From the NCBI RefSeq assembly GCF_033807715.1, contig NC_084591.1, forward strand, positions 30,344,590-30,408,589: 64,000 bases of DNA. The letters are read 5' to 3'. The notes beneath the pieces are model-generated. The model saw only the letters and a program-made list of their open reading frames with translations, had not been told where the DNA came from and made no database searches. The stretch's first letter is position 1, and every line of letters starts with the position of its first letter. Of this stretch, positions 1 through 14,694 are shown in pieces. The DNA is from Cololabis saira (lineage: Eukaryota; Chordata; Actinopteri; Beloniformes; Belonidae). Both the position numbers and the translations under genes were made by a program.

Positions 1-75
1 TGTTTTCATGTTGTAATGTGCATTACTGATATACTCTATTATGCCTCAAAATATTATTTACATAAAGTTAATCTA

Positions 76-114
76 CTGACAAAGTTAACTTTGTCTGGCA
101 AAGTTAACTTTGTC
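76..114. repeat. Short tandem/inverted repeat (hairpin)
   Basis: The motif CAAAGTTAACTTTG occurs twice in direct order, separated by a few bases, and is itself a perfect palindrome. The whole block, opening TGACAAAG and closing CTTTGTCA, can fold back on itself. It may be a MITE remnant or a simple palindromic repeat. No function is inferred. Confidence 0.6.
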
Positions 115-1225
115 AGTTCCTGGGACGTCCTCTTCGCTATGGATATCCATTTGTCCACAGCTATGTGGTTGGGAGTCAGTTGAGAGTGAGCAAGTAAAGT
201 GGTTCTTTCTGATTATCACTAACAGCAGGGTTTTTTGTCGTGTCTGTTGCTGTTGGTCTCTATGATTAGATTTCTCCTCGTCTTCTCGTCAACTTTGAAG
301 GGTCATCCTTATCTTGCTACACTTACACTTTACTGATGATGGTTTTGACAGCCCTCCGGTACATGCGGTGTCGTTGATAAGAACCCTCTTTTGATTGTTG
401 CTTTTACACAACTTAATCTGGCAGTTTTTGTTCTGTTTTGTCTTTCTCCATCCTTTGTAGTCTATGGCTCCCAGTACAATGGAACGTTCCTTTTTTGATT
501 GTGGGAGTGGTACAGATGTCTCAAAAATGTTTTGTTTTGTTTTTTATCTCAAATTCCCGCAATTTTTGTTTTTACCTTTTTCCTGGATTTTTGTTTGTTG
601 TAAGATCACCTGTGAAAATTATGAAACCTATATTGTTAGGTATAAAAACTGCAACTTTGAAAGGGTGTGTAGACTTTTTACATCCACTGTAAGTATTATC
701 TTATAGGCTACCATAGTCCAGTTGTACGCTTCCCCTTAAACTACATGTTCATGGCCTGCACACAAAGAAAATAATGGTCCTTTATTTATATTTTCAGAGT
801 AATGACTGCAGTACTTTTGTATAGGCTTATTCAAACAGCTTTCATTCTTGCTCGAATTCACACATTTTCTAATTCATTTTTAAAGTCGTCCCATAAATGT
901 TACAGTATAGTGAGAGTACGAGTTCCTCTTTTTTGTCAAGAGTGGTGAGAGATTTTACTACTGTCATTTTTATTATTATTATCTGATTATTTCTAATCAG
1001 AGAAGGGCCACAACCCTCATAAGAGGTACAAAGAGGTCACAGCCTGTCCCATTCTTCACTAAGCTCAGATTCATTAGAGAAGAAGGTAATCTTGTATGAC
1101 CAAAGAGACCAATATATTTATTTTAGCATTTATTTCTGCATTCATTCACGATGCTTTGGACACGATTGTTCGAGGTGCGTGGTAGGGATGGGGGCTGGAG
1201 CCTCTACCAGCGCTAATTCAGTGTG

Positions 1226-1357
1226 AGTTCGGGTGCACTCAGGACAAATCTCCAATCTATCACTAAGTCACACATAAACAATTATGCACACTCACACTTA
1301 CAATTTAGAACCCCCAATAAACCTAACGTGCATGGTTTTAAACTGTGGATGCCAGTA
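1226..1357 (-). repeat. Fragment of a fish tRNA-type SINE (body)
   Basis: The segment carries the diverged series of CACACTCACACTTAC, CAATTTAGAA, AACCTAACGTGCATG and AAACTGTGG. The same order occurs in the better-preserved copy at 47803-48167 (CAATTAACCTACTATGCATG and GGACTGTGGGAGGAAG). The tRNA-like head and the GGAT-rich tail are missing, so this is an old truncated copy in the same orientation. The call rests on comparing the two copies within the window. Confidence 0.45.
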
Positions 1358-4053
1358 TCCCTTAAAAAACCTCTCCACGTCCTTTTCTCTCGCCGATGGA
1401 CTCAGGCGACCGGCCAAGAAGGCTCCCTCATTTAATCTTTTTTTCAGCCGAGATTCATATCAAATTTGAACCAGAAACTTGCCTTATGCCAGACAACAGT
1501 TTTGGCAGTTTAGCAGGATGGTGTCATAAATCTATTATATATAATTCAGTAATAATACACTGGCTTGTTTCACCTGTGGACTTGTTGACATGGGTACCAG
1601 TGATGATTATTAAGATTTATTCTGAAGTAAATATATTTATAGAATATATTCACTGCATGAAGTCCTGAATCTTTTCACTTCTAGATCTTATTCAAGAGAT
1701 TAACCATGACCCCATATCAGTTTGTTTTATTCATCCTACCTTTCTCTCGAGGATGAAGTATATATGGTGCTGTGTATTAAGCCAGGAAGTATTCATTTAT
1801 TTTTACCCATGATAGTGGAAGTTTGTTAATGTGCTCATTTTACTCCCTTAATTTGGGTTCAATCAGAAGTCGATGCCATCTAAATGTTAATAGCTCTTAA
1901 AAAGACAGAAATTAAGAAGTGTTAGCTTTTAGTCTGAATCTAAAACATTCTGTATCATTAAATACTGTTTGTATAAAAACTGTGTACAGAACCTTGTTTA
2001 ATTTACTTCAATAGCTGATGCAAAAAATATATTTTGAAATACCCTTTTTGCTGAATTTAATCATATCAGGGAAAAGCTACAGCTCATAGAGGATGTAGTT
2101 CCACCAGCATGAGTGAAGAGAGGTCGTTGGAAACCTCAGGCTCTTCAGATTGAGGGACTCCAGCTGAGTGGAAGAAGCTGCAAACAGCATGAGTCAATTT
2201 CATGTTTAAGTAGCACCTCTTCCTGTGCATATAATGCACTTTCAGAAAGCTCTAAACTTGGCCCCCATGATTTTCTTGGCTTCAGACAACTTTTGCCTAT
2301 TTTCAAGCACAGAAATCAAGCAGAGAAACCTTAGAGGAGGGTTCAACAATTACTTTTCGTAAATATATTTAAATAACCGAGGGGTAAAACATCTGAAATT
2401 TATGATACCATTTAATAATGTAGAAAGAAGCTTTACAATTTTTTGTATTTTCACCTTCACCTGACAATACCATGGATACAGTCAGTGTTGAAAATTACCT
2501 GGAGTACTTTAATCTAAGGGCAAAGAAGTTCACATTAAAGCCTCAGTCAGCTGCACAACCAGGGTTTCATGTAGTATGGGTGCACTTGCCTAATGGCTTT
2601 AACTTTGTACCTAACAATAGCTTATATGTGATCCCTGTAGATTTCAAGTGCCTCTTAGCACACTTAGAAGCAATTCAGTTCTCTTTCCATCCATTCATTT
2701 TTGAAACCCACTTCATCTTGTTGAATGTTGCTGCCAGCTGGAGTCTATCCCGTCTGTCATCAGGCTTGAGTTGGAGTCCACACGCTGGTTGTTTTAAATG
2801 TGCTGTTTGAAAGCGGGATCATGCTTTTAAGATTGGCTGGGTTCAATAGCAATTGTTTCTCATTCACTCACATGATTGATGCAATACTTCTTATTGTGTA
2901 CACTATATGCAGATCATTTTACAGACATTCTGTTTATGATTTAATAACATTTAGTGTTGATACAGCATTTTATGAATGTCAAATTTCAATTTGAGTGTAT
3001 TTGAATGTGAAGCACTTTTGGTAAACATATTGTCCTGCCCCTTTTCTGTCCTATATAATTGTTTTATGGATTAGGCTCTTTATGTGGTCTTTTATTTTGA
3101 AGCCCAGTCTTTGGTTTTGAAGGCCATTTTAGACGGGAAGTAATTGCGGGAAGTCAGTCATCTTGCATAGATCAGAGTGGACAAAAATGACCACTGTCCT
3201 CTAATCACTACTGAGACATTTCTGAGACTTTACTGAACACTCACTTTATCAATGCTGGTCATCAAGCCTTCATTTTGCTGCTATAATTAGAATTTATTAT
3301 ATCTACACTCCATATGATATATACACACACCATATTGATACTCAGATTGTCGTACTCTTTTACATTTTATTACTTCTACTTTTACCTCTATTACTACTTC
3401 TATTTATAGTATTTTATTACTTACACGTTTACATGTCCTTTCGTAAAAAAAAAAATATTCTGGGATGTGCTTAAGCAATGTTGTTCCCACTTAAATGTGA
3501 GGCAAATGACAAAGTTTCCTTGAATCCTTAAATCCTTGAATACATGAGCCCCTACATCATCTATCTGCATTTTGTTTCAAGCCTTCGACAACACCGTCTG
3601 TAAGTTTTGATTTTGTGAAGAATTTAATGATAGTCAATTGATCCCAAAGACTAGTCACTTGTTTCTCTGCAATCAAGCTAACTTTGGGGATAATTAACAC
3701 TATACTAAGGTTTTTACAAACACACTTTATTTACATGTTTACAGGGTACAGTTCACATCACATATCATAAAGTACTGAAGTGCCTAAACAAAACAGAATA
3801 CCCACTAAATAAGTAAATAAATAAACGGCTACATCAGCATTCAGTCTTGAAGGAAAAGTGCAAAGTGCATTTCTTTATTTACAACATTACACAGGACATT
3901 ATTGTAACACCAGATGTTCTTAAAACAATCCAAATCATTCATAATTTTATAAAAATTGAATTCCAGTTTCAGTCTGCATCTGGTGTTGCAGCGCCACACT
4001 GAGGCGGCCTCCTGAACCGCCCTGTCCTCTATTCTGTTCTTCCTGGATACATA

Positions 4054-5660
4054 CAGTCAGTCTGGAAAGTATTCAGAATGCTTCACTTTTCCCACATTCT
4101 TTTATGTTACAGCCCTATTGATAATAGGAATAAAAAATTTTTTCTCAGAATTCTACACAAAACACCCCATAATGACAACATGAAAGAAGTTTTGATGCAA
4201 CTTTTGTAAATTTATTAAAAATAAAAATAACAAGAAATCATATGAGCATAAGTATTCATAACGTTTGCTTAATACTTTGTAAAAGCTCCTCTGGCAGCAA
4301 TTACAGCCTCAAGTCTTTTTGAATAGGTTGCTACAAGTTTGGCACACCTATTCTTGGGCAGTTTTGCCCATTCTTCCTTACAGACCCTCTCAAGCTCCAT
4401 CACCTGGGGAGCGTCGGTGTACAGCCATTTTCAGATCTCTCCAGAGATGTTCGATGGGATCAGGTCTGGGCTCTGGCTGGGCCACTCAAGGACATTGACA
4501 TGGTTGTTCTGAAGCCACTCCTTTGATATTTTGGCTGTGTGCTTTGGGTCGCTGTCCTGCTGAAAGATGAAGCGTCATCCTAGTCTGAGGTCAACAGCAC
4601 TCTGGATCAGGTTTTCATCCAAGATGTCTCTGTACATGGCTGCATTCATCTTTCCCTCAATCCTGACTAGTCGCCCAGGTCCTGCTGATGAAAAACACCC
4701 CCACAGCATGATGCTGCCACCACCATGCTTCACTGTAGGGATGGTGTTCTCCAAGTGATGAGCGGTGCCTGGTCTCCTCCAAACACGACACGTGGAATTC
4801 ATGCCAAATAGTTCAATCTTTGTCTCATCAGACCAGAGGATTTTTTTTCTCATGGTCTGAGAGTCCTCCAGGTGCCTTTTGGCAAACTCCAGTTGGGCTG
4901 CCATGTGCTTTTTAGTAAGGAGGGGCTTGCGCCTGGCCACTCTACCATACAAGCCTGATTGGTGGATTGCTGCAGAGATGGTTGTCCTTCTTGAAGTTTC
5001 TCCTCTCTCCACAGAGGAACGCTGGAGTTCTGACAGAGTGACCGTCGGGTCCTTGGTCACCTCTCTGACTAAGGCCCTTCTCCCCCGATTGCTCAGCTTA
5101 GGCGGGCGGCCAGCTCTAGGGAGATTCCTGGTGGTTCCAAACTTCTTCCATTTAAGGATGATGCAGGCCACAGTGCTCACTGGGACCTTCAAAGCAGCAG
5201 AAATTTTTCTGTACCCATCCCCAGATTTGTGCCTCGAAACAATCCTGTTTCGGAGGTCTGAAGACAATTCTTTTGACTTCATGTTTGGTTTGTGTTGCAA
5301 CATGCACTGCCAACTGTGAGAGCTTATATGGACAGGTGTGTGTCTTTCCAAATCAAGTCCAATCAACTGATTAAGCTGTAGAAACAACTTGAGAGAGATC
5401 AGTGAAACAGAATGAACCAGAGCTCAATTTTGAGCTTCATGGCAAACGTTCTGAATACTTATGCACAGGTGATATTTATAGTTTTTTATATTTTTTATAA
5501 ATTTAAAAAAATCATAACAGAACTTCTTTCATGTTGTCATTATGGGGTATTTTGTGTAGAATTCTGAGAAAAAAAAGAATTTATTCATATTATCAATAGG
5601 GCTGTAACATAAAGGAATGTGGGAAAAGTGAAGCGTTCTGAATACTTTCCGGACTGACTG
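4054..5660 (-). mobile_element. Full-length Tc1-like DNA transposon
   Basis: The element is about 1.6 kb. The left end reads TACAGTCAGTCTGGAAAGTA and the right end is its inverse, closing GGACTGACTGTA. The terminal inverted repeats extend about 65 bp with few mismatches, to the GTTACAGCCCTATTG block. The flanking TA dinucleotides (4052-4053 and 5661-5662) are the duplicated target expected of the Tc1/mariner superfamily. The transposase gene is on the minus strand and broken. It lies inside the ORF2 of a Tx1/L1-like LINE. Complete TIRs mean it could still be mobilised in trans by a related transposase; that is inference. Confidence 0.95.
4269..5282 (-). pseudogene. Tc1-like transposase, DDE type, inactivated
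   Basis: The enzyme family cuts and pastes its element at TA sites. The start is set at the ATG beginning MKSKELSSDLRN, where the family usually starts; an in-frame upstream ATG at 5387 lies towards the TIR. The first 235 residues are intact: a helix-turn-helix (YRKISAALKVPVSTV), a GRPPK linker, a second DNA-binding part, then WSDETKIELF with the first catalytic Asp. A TGA at 4575-4577 interrupts DLRLG/RFIFQQ; it looks like a CGA-to-TGA change at a CpG. The second Asp follows in [13 protein letters not shown] single-base deletion near 4455-4465 shifts the frame just before PIEHLW-type sequence carrying the catalytic Glu. The end FTKY-stop is at 4269. Length would be about 338 codons, normal for the family. 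Confidence 0.93.
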
Positions 5661-6865
5661 TAAATCGCCACCTTGGCTTCACCAGAAATAAAATTCAGTA
5701 GTTGCCACTTTTTTTGACTTGTCCTCCCATATCCTGCACCATAAATAAACTTTGTGTTACAAAATGTTTCATTAAAAAGACTAAAAACAGTGGTTAAAAG
5801 AGTGAAGAGCTGTGAAAGTCTCTTACACTCACTAAAAACATGGAAAACCGTCTCGCGAAGGTGACAGAAAGGGCACTGGTTTGACACAGCAGGATTAATA
5901 ACAGAAATGAAGGCATTGGTGGCGATGGCACCGTGTAAAATCCTCCACTGGAGGTCGGCTGTTCTCTTCTTGAGAGGAGGTTTGTACAAAACTCTCCACT
6001 CCGGACGCTCTCCATCTCCTAGCTTGTCAGTCCATACAGTGGACGCCCTGTCACACAGTCCTCTCTTGTTGACAGCTTTCACACAGTTTCTGTAGAGGGA
6101 TTTTCTGTCGGCTGTGTGTAAGCTGAGCCACTGAGGGGCCTTGAGGAGAGGTCCATCCAGCTCTTCTAGTTGGGGACTTATTAACGGGTCCCTGTCATCA
6201 GGTTCAGTCCCTCTGCCGTAGTCCATGAGGAGGCTTCTCTCCCTCCCAGAGAGCCTCTGCCTCCACAGCTCCAGAATCGTCTGGGTTACCCTGGTGGACT
6301 GGATGCCCAGCAGAGAGCCCACCGCCTGAGAGTCTGACAGCGCCGGCCCCGCGGTGTCCACCAGCTGTTTCAGGACCAGGGTCTTGGCCCTGCACAGCGC
6401 TGCCATCAGCCCAGGCACAGCTCCACTGCAGACATCCAGCCTGGTTCCATGAACAAGTGGCTCTCTCAACAACCAGAACAGAGAGTTAGAGCTTTTTTCT
6501 GAATCACATTTAAAAAGGGCCCATGATTTAAAAACACACTGATAAAATGGAGGTAACCCATTTAAACTTACAAATTTTAAATCGGTTAAAAACAGAGCAG
6601 CATCCAGTCCCAAGTTACTCACACGTCTGAGTATGCAGCCGGCCACTTCTCTCCACACCAGATCTGCCGGCCCTGCCAAAAACCTCTGAATGAACTGTAG
6701 TCTGAAGGTGGCAGTTCTGCTGGCCAAGTGGATGAGGCCCTGTCCCCCCTCCTCTCTGGGTAAAAACAGCACCCCCTGTGGCACCCATTGAAAGCCATCC
6801 CAGAAAAAGTTGACAAGCTTTGCTTGGATCTGGGCTAAAAGACCTGATGGAGGATCCATACAGGC

Positions 6866-8971
<2,106 letters not shown>

Positions 8972-11450
8972 ACAACTGTTACTGTCAGGCCAAAGGTAAA
9001 ACATTCTAGTTGTCATGGTCTTTGAAGATTTCAGACTAATTTGTTGGTTTTACTTTCTGATATATATTCCTGAGTAATTAACACTTCCTTAATGTAATGT
9101 GTCTTGGGGAAATAAAAAAATACTATGGACTCCAATTTAATTTATAAGATGATCTTTAACTGGGACTTTTTCTCTTGTCAGAGATTAAAATCAAATATAC
9201 ATTTACACTCATGTACAATGAGGATACACTGAAATGTTAAGGCCTAAACAATTAAATGGACCTTTCAGAAAGGAATGTAGATGGTAATCTACACCCCTGC
9301 TGTGAATTCTTGCTGACCCTCAGGCCAAACTTAAAATCAAAAGAACCAGTTTAATAGAGCTGAACACTCAGGGAGGTGGTGTCCTATTAATGCTTAAGAT
9401 TGGTCTGGTTACAACTTGATGATTATCCATTCAGGAGGCCTGAAGTTAGACTTTGGGAGCTGTTGATTCAGCATTACTGCATGGGACACCACAGGGAGGT
9501 TTCCAGTTTATAAATATTAATAGTGTGCTGCATATAGCATTAATATTAATACGTATTTCATACATATAGCACTTTTAGGGAGTTGTTTTGGTGCATCACA
9601 AAAAATAAGGATGAATGTAGCAGATTAAAGATTATAGTTGAAGAAGAAGGGCAAAAAGGAAAAATGAAAAGTCTTAATGAAGTTAACCAGACTCTCTTCA
9701 TATACCTAATCAATTGCTTAACACTGCTGAGATGGATGCATAACATGTCGTTTTAGTGTATATGATTGTTTAAGGATGTTCTTAATCTTTTTTTGATGGT
9801 GCATCAACAATATTGACAGTAGGAACTGCTTTGTTCCAGTAAAGACCAACCCTGGCGACGCCGTTGCCAGGGGCTTCGCATGACTGATGTTTTTCTTCCT
9901 TTTTCAGAGGACATCGTAACAATTGTTGAACACAATTTTTATTCAATTCAACATACTTACCATTCGCACGATGACTCAAATGAATATTTTCCACTTCATA
10001 AACTGCAGCCATAACCTTCTGAAAAGTCTACTCCCAAACACATGCACTGACCATAATTTATTCACCACATCCAAAATATGTCCATAAAATAAGATGAGTG
10101 TAAACAATTTTGCCATTGCACACAATCTGCAAATAATATTAAATGAAGTTCCGCATTTCCAGTTACACTCTCTTTAAGAGGATTCCTTGTACGTCTGGGT
10201 CCCTTTTTTTGGTCACTATATACATGACTACTGCAGTATGTGCTTGGCTGAGATTATTTTCACAGCATACCTGAAAGCCAACAGCCAGAGTTGCTAACAA
10301 AATAAAACACTCTGCATGAATTATAACTTAACATGTATTATTAAATATGTTTAACCTGATCATAATATGCCTGTAAATCTAAATTATAATACAACCAAGC
10401 ATATGATTCATTTTAAAATAGTTACCTGTAGCCTATACTATCTTTGTGCTGTATACTAAGTCTTGTGCTGTAATTCACTGGTGTCTCAGTCATAAAATTA
10501 TAATTACTGCACCGGAGGTCTAAGAAGTTGAAATATCCAAGATGACACAAAGATTTCCCAAGCATCTGTTTCTCTTCCCTCTCTGTCAGACATTATGGTT
10601 CTTGTGCCAAGGTCTTCAACTCTTCTCTCCCAGGCTTTGAGCCTAAGAATTCAAACCGTCTTACCAAAGCTCACCCACATGGCCTTGGTCACACACACAC
10701 AGTGGCATGGCTCAGGGACAGATGGAGCTTGCTGAGTAAGAGAGAGAAATGCCCTGATTGGATGCACTACACAGGGTAGCTGGATGCTAAGTACAGTTTC
10801 TGTGCCTAAAACAACCCTCCCCATACTTAGCAAAGCAGGATAAACAGAAAATGTTCTCTCAGCTATAAGTATCTTTATTTGATGGTTCAGGGTTACAGGT
10901 AAAAGCATCACTACTCACACTAAAAGATCTTCAAAAGTCGTGCCATGTTTTGTTTGAATTTTCAAGTTTGTCTCCTGGCTCTCAAGCTCAGAAAATTAAA
11001 GTTTATTGTGTTTTCTTCGGTCCTCGGCTGTGTCTGCATTGGATTAATTTAATGATTCCATCTGCACAATAAAAATGTGTTTTGTGTTTTAATGTTGCTG
11101 CTGTCGACTACAGTTTTGTCATTAAAATTATTGTTTGAATTATGAGGGCAAATGGGAAGACTACACCCTCTTAATTTAAACTTGGACACTGCACAAACAC
11201 AGCGAAAACAACAGGTTGAGGTGATTGAGGGTGGCATTCTATGCTCTTGAAGTCGATTACTGTATATGTATATTTATATGTATATGTGCTCATTGTTTAA
11301 GCTAATAAAGATGGCACAGAGTCAACTTATTTTACTTTAGGCTACATCGCGTTTGATACACTTGCACGCTTTGTTTTTACCGACTTCATCCTGTTCAGGG
11401 TCATGGTGTCATGATCATGGGTTTCTGTGGTTTTTTGCTTTTCATGTATT
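8972..11450. other. Unassigned non-coding stretch
   Basis: No conserved protein motif, RNA gene or complete repeat is visible. One 76-codon frame on the minus strand (9782-10012) begins with ATG in a fair context and has GTAAGT shortly after it; it has no motif I recognise and is listed separately at low confidence. The remainder is ordinary AT-rich DNA. Confidence 0.55.
9782..10012 (-). other. Possible small exon or chance ORF, unrecognised
   Basis: The frame encodes MAAVYEVENIHLSHRANG, followed immediately by GTAAGT, a strong splice-donor match. It then continues open to a total of 76 codons ending APSKKD. The ATG has G at -3 and G at +4. The first 18 codons could therefore be a first coding exon, but no partner exon is identified and the protein is not familiar. 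A chance ORF is at least as likely. Confidence 0.15.
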
Positions 11451-11452
11451 AT

Positions 11453-12908
11453 TAGGGCCCGAGCACTTACAGTGCGAAGGCCCTATTGTATCTGTAGGAA
11501 TTTTTCGTTATTCTTCTTTCTTTATTTCTTTATTCTGACGAAAGGAGGCCCTTTTTGCCCCCCTAAACGTGCCCAAAAAGTCACCAAATTTTGCACGCAA
11601 GCCAGGCCTGGCGAAAAATTTGATATTTAATGGTTTGCATTAATGGGCGTGGCAAAATGGCTCAACAGCGCCCCCCGGGAAACTTTGTGCCTCAAGCCCC
11701 ACAATACGGTTTGACGTACATGTACGAAAATCGCTACACACCTGTATCATGTCGCAACTTAAAGAAAAGTCTTTTGGCGCCATGGCCGAAACCGAACAGG
11801 AAGTCTGCTATTTTGAATTAATTGTGTAATTTTGGCGCAATTTATGCCATTCCTTCGGCAATTAATACGGCCCGAACCGTAACATGCACCCAGGTGTGTT
11901 ATACATCAAAATATGCATCTCCATCCTGTGACTACGCGCATTACTTTTCTCTTTCAAAAGTGTTACCGTGGCGACGCTAGATGCCAAAACGCGCGCCCCC
12001 CCTTCATCTGATTGGTCCATATTTGATAGTTCCTCAAAAGTCACCAAATTTTGCATGCAAGCCAGGCCTGGCGATAAATTTGATATTTCATGGTTTGCAT
12101 TAATCGGCGTGGCCTAACATCTCAACAGCGCCCCCTAGAATACTTTTCTCTGCCATAACTTTTGAATGGTTTGACATAAAGAGTCGTGGGTGGTGTCATC
12201 GGACTCGGTATTGAGTCGTTGACCATAATTGGTGAAACTTAGCCCTGCCCCTTCTTCTGATTGGTTGTCCCTATTTTCTGCTATAACTTTTCAATGGTTT
12301 GACATATAGAGTTGTGGGTGGTGTCATCGGACTCTGTATTGAGTCCTTGACCTTATTTGGCCAGAATTAGCCCCGCCCCTTCTTCTGATTGGTTGTCCCT
12401 ATTTTCTGACTATAACTTTTGAATGGTTTGACATAGAGAGTCGTGGGTGGTGTCATCAGACTCTGTATTGAGTCCTTGAGCTTCATTGGCCTGAATTAAC
12501 CTCGCCCCTTCTTCTGATTGGTTGTCCCTATTTTCTGCTATAACTTTTGAATGGTTTGACATAGAGAGTCGTGGGTGGTGTTACCGGAATCGGTATTGAG
12601 TCCTTGAGCTTCATTGGCCTGAATTAGCCCTGCCCCTTCTTCTGATTGGTTCTCCCTATTTTCTGATATAACTTTTGAATGGTTTGACATAGAGAGTCGT
12701 GGGTGGTGTCATCAGACTCTGTATTGAGTCCTTCACCTTCGTTGGCCTGAATTAGTCCCGCCCCTTCTTCTGATTGGTTGGCCCTATTTTCTGCTATAAC
12801 TTTTGACTGATTTGACATAGGAAGTCGTGGGTGGTGTCATGTCTGATATGCTTATAGGGGACGGTGGCCATGAGTGCGAGGGCCCGTTCATCGCTGCTTG
12901 CAGCTTTA
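11453..12908 (+). mobile_element. TAGGGCCC-type repeat, copy A (non-autonomous, six tandem units)
   Basis: The first terminus reads TAGGGCCCGAGCAC followed by the inverse motif AGTGCGAAGGCCC, so it can form a hairpin. The last terminus reads GAGGGCCCGTTCATCGCTGC then TTGCAGCTTTA. AT flanks both ends, consistent with a 2-bp (or AATT-like) target duplication. Shared landmarks with copies B, C and D are CACCAAATTTTGCA, GCCAGGCCTGGCG, GGTTTGCATTAATGGGCGTG and CAGCGCCCCC. No transposase is encoded. From 12183 the repeat holds six tandem units of about 128 bp. The superfamily is not clear to me. Confidence 0.85.
12124..12880 (+). repeat. Tandem repeat, about 128 bp x 6, inside copy A
   Basis: The marker GTCGTGGGTGG (one unit has GTTGTGGG) recurs near 12183, 12311, 12440, 12569, 12697 and 12824, giving spacings of 127-129 bp. 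Each unit also has TAACTTTTGAATGGTTTGAC, a CGCCCCTTCTTCTGATTGG block and TATTTTCTGC. Copies B, C and D have only one or two units. The ATTGG and CGCCCC motifs resemble CCAAT-box and GC-box sequences, but promoter function is only a possibility. Confidence 0.9.
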
Positions 12909-12910
12909 AT

Positions 12911-13257
12911 TTTCCTTATGACTTCTGCTCTGTGTTTTGTTAAATTTGTAGGAATAATGTTTTCTTGATTAATCTTAAGTTTCCCGTACTTCAGCACCTT
13001 AGCAGCACAAATATTTAACATATTTCCAGTTATGCTTTGAAAGTGCCCAGCCTTTCCACCCTATATGATACTTAGCACCAACCAATTACCAATATTCCAA
13101 CTTCTGGATTGGACACAGAACATGGTGGCCAGATAACTGCCCATCGGTTGGTGTGCAAACTTAGTGTTTTATTTTTTTGTTTTATAAATTGTATCCAGAG
13201 AGGATGATGCCTTCAGAGGACGTACCCCCAGGAATCCATCCATAATAGTCAGTGCTC
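12911..13257. other. Unassigned spacer
   Basis: Short AT-rich stretch between repeat copy A and the Harbinger element. I see no gene or named repeat in it. Confidence 0.5.
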
Positions 13258-13462
13258 TAATGGCCCTTTTCCACTAGTACCTACTCTGCACGCTTTTACT
13301 CGCCACGCCCCCGTCTTGCGCCCCCGTCTTGCACTACGGGCCGAGGCGGGTAAAGGCGTGCCAAGTAGATACTTTCTGTACATATTCTGCTGAGGTTCTG
13401 AGCGTGCTGAGTCGGCCCTTTATCTGACGTCATCACAATACAAACCACTGATTGGTCGGGGG

Positions 13463-14447
13463 CAGAGCATGTGAGCGGAGCAGAGCGTGAGCGAGCGGCG
13501 GAGTGGAGCGGCGAATTTTGAAAGGAGCGCAGAGCGGGATTTTTTTTTCTAGGATGATTGGCTGGAGTGGGGCGTCATCCCGCTCCAGTTTCGCTCCGTT
13601 ACCCCTCATATCACGGCCCCGATGCGTGTCCAAACATATCCCACCTCTCCACAAACTACCTGTTACCTTTCTTCTTTTCCAGTCCTATCTCTGAACCGTA
13701 GTTGGGAGAGCTGGTATTTTAATTCGGTCTCTGGCTCGTAACCGGCGTTAGGAGTCCGGGGAAAGTGAAGGGAAAAAAGGACGGAGGAAAAATGCTGTCC
13801 GTGCAACCTCGCACATTTATTACAAACATGTAATAAGAGCAAACAAAACGCGTGAGGGCCGACGACTGAAACTAACGGAGGACACACTGAAAAGTAACTG
13901 AACACGTGTACCGGTCTTCCACACGCGCACACCTGCATCTCCCTCTCTCTCCTCCGCTGCACCCACACGTCTCACACACACACACCCGAACACACAGTGA
14001 ATGAAACATTGTTTCGGGAAAGGTTAATAAACAAAAGTGTATTAAACCAGATAATTCCATTAGGTGAAATTATTTTCTTATTTTTTCTTGTCAGTTAATA
14101 TCTATTTTTTGGACTTTAAAACTATGTCGGCTCTGCGTAATTGTTCCTCTCGGCTCCGTGACTGGCTGCAAGGAACGTAACTTTGCTGAGTCTCTCTCTC
14201 TCTCTCTAATCCACCTCTGGTTAGATCTAAGGCTTCAGGTAAACATGTGCATTTTATATGCATGCAAACATTTTTGGAGCGGAGCGTGGAGCGCTGCGCT
14301 GCGCGGAGCGGGTTGCAGTGTTACTGGAGCGCGGAGCGGTTATGGCTGGAGCGGCATTTTGCGACTTTGAGGGCGGAGCGGAGCGGTAACAACCTTTGTG
14401 AGCGAGGAGCGGAAATTCTCGCCGCTCCACTCCGCTCACATGCTCTG
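13463..14447. mobile_element. hAT-type non-autonomous element nested in the Harbinger
   Basis: The left end is CAGAGCATGTGAGCGGAG and the right end is its inverse, CTCCGCTCACATGCTCTG. The 8-bp sequence GTCGGGGG flanks both sides (13455-13462 and 14448-14455), the target duplication length of the hAT superfamily. Inside are many short GAGCGGAGC-like repeats near both ends, a CA-rich run and no transposase. Removing the insertion with one target copy joins ATTGGTCGGGGG to GCTGTCAGAC within the Harbinger body, so this element is younger than its host. Confidence 0.93.
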
Positions 14448-14534
14448 GTCGGGGGGCTGTCAGACGTTTAGATCAGGAAGCGGGAGTCAGTGTGAGAGCA
14501 GCTCGCGGCTTCCTCATTTTATCCGACAGGCAAT

Positions 14535-14694
14535 GGCAGCGCAAGAGTCTGTTTGGTGATCCAACTCTGAGGTGCAGATGTTCATAAACCTGGTGGCTGA
14601 GGAGAGAATTAAAAAGGGATCTAGACGGGCGATAAGGAACGACCAGATCCACCAGGCTCTCGGTCACTTCATAGCCGCTCGCGGCTCTCAGCTG
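14535..14694 (+). pseudogene. Harbinger Myb/SANT-like protein remnant
   Basis: After removal of the hAT, the plus strand reads MAAQESVW, a TGA, then SNSEVQMFINLVAEERIKKG and IRNDQIHQALGHFIAARG. This fits the N-terminal trihelix/Myb-like domain of the second (DNA-binding) protein of PIF/Harbinger elements, which has a W…E…FL…LAEE pattern. An in-frame TGA and the short length show it is dead. The frame runs into the palindromic MITE at 14695. Recognition is by motif pattern only. Confidence 0.5.

Larger units (their letters stand above)
1..3712. other. Unassigned AT-rich non-coding stretch
   Basis: No exon, RNA gene or complete mobile element is recognisable here. The open frames present are short, lack conserved motifs and lie in AT-rich sequence. 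A small inverted repeat lies at 76-114 and a SINE fragment at about 1226-1357, described separately. The rest could be intergenic or intronic DNA of a neighbouring gene; nothing in the window decides between these. Confidence 0.6.

Noticed and set aside
4879..5319. 146-codon plus-strand frame
   Set aside because: It is the antisense of the Tc1 transposase gene, open by frame coupling only.
12124..12880. CRISPR-like regular repeats
   Set aside because: Spacing is regular, but the whole 128-bp unit is repeated without unique spacers, in a vertebrate-type mobile repeat.
13463..14447. CpG island of a host gene promoter
   Set aside because: The GC-rich GAGCGGAGC repeats belong to the ends of a hAT element with perfect inverted ends and an 8-bp target duplication.
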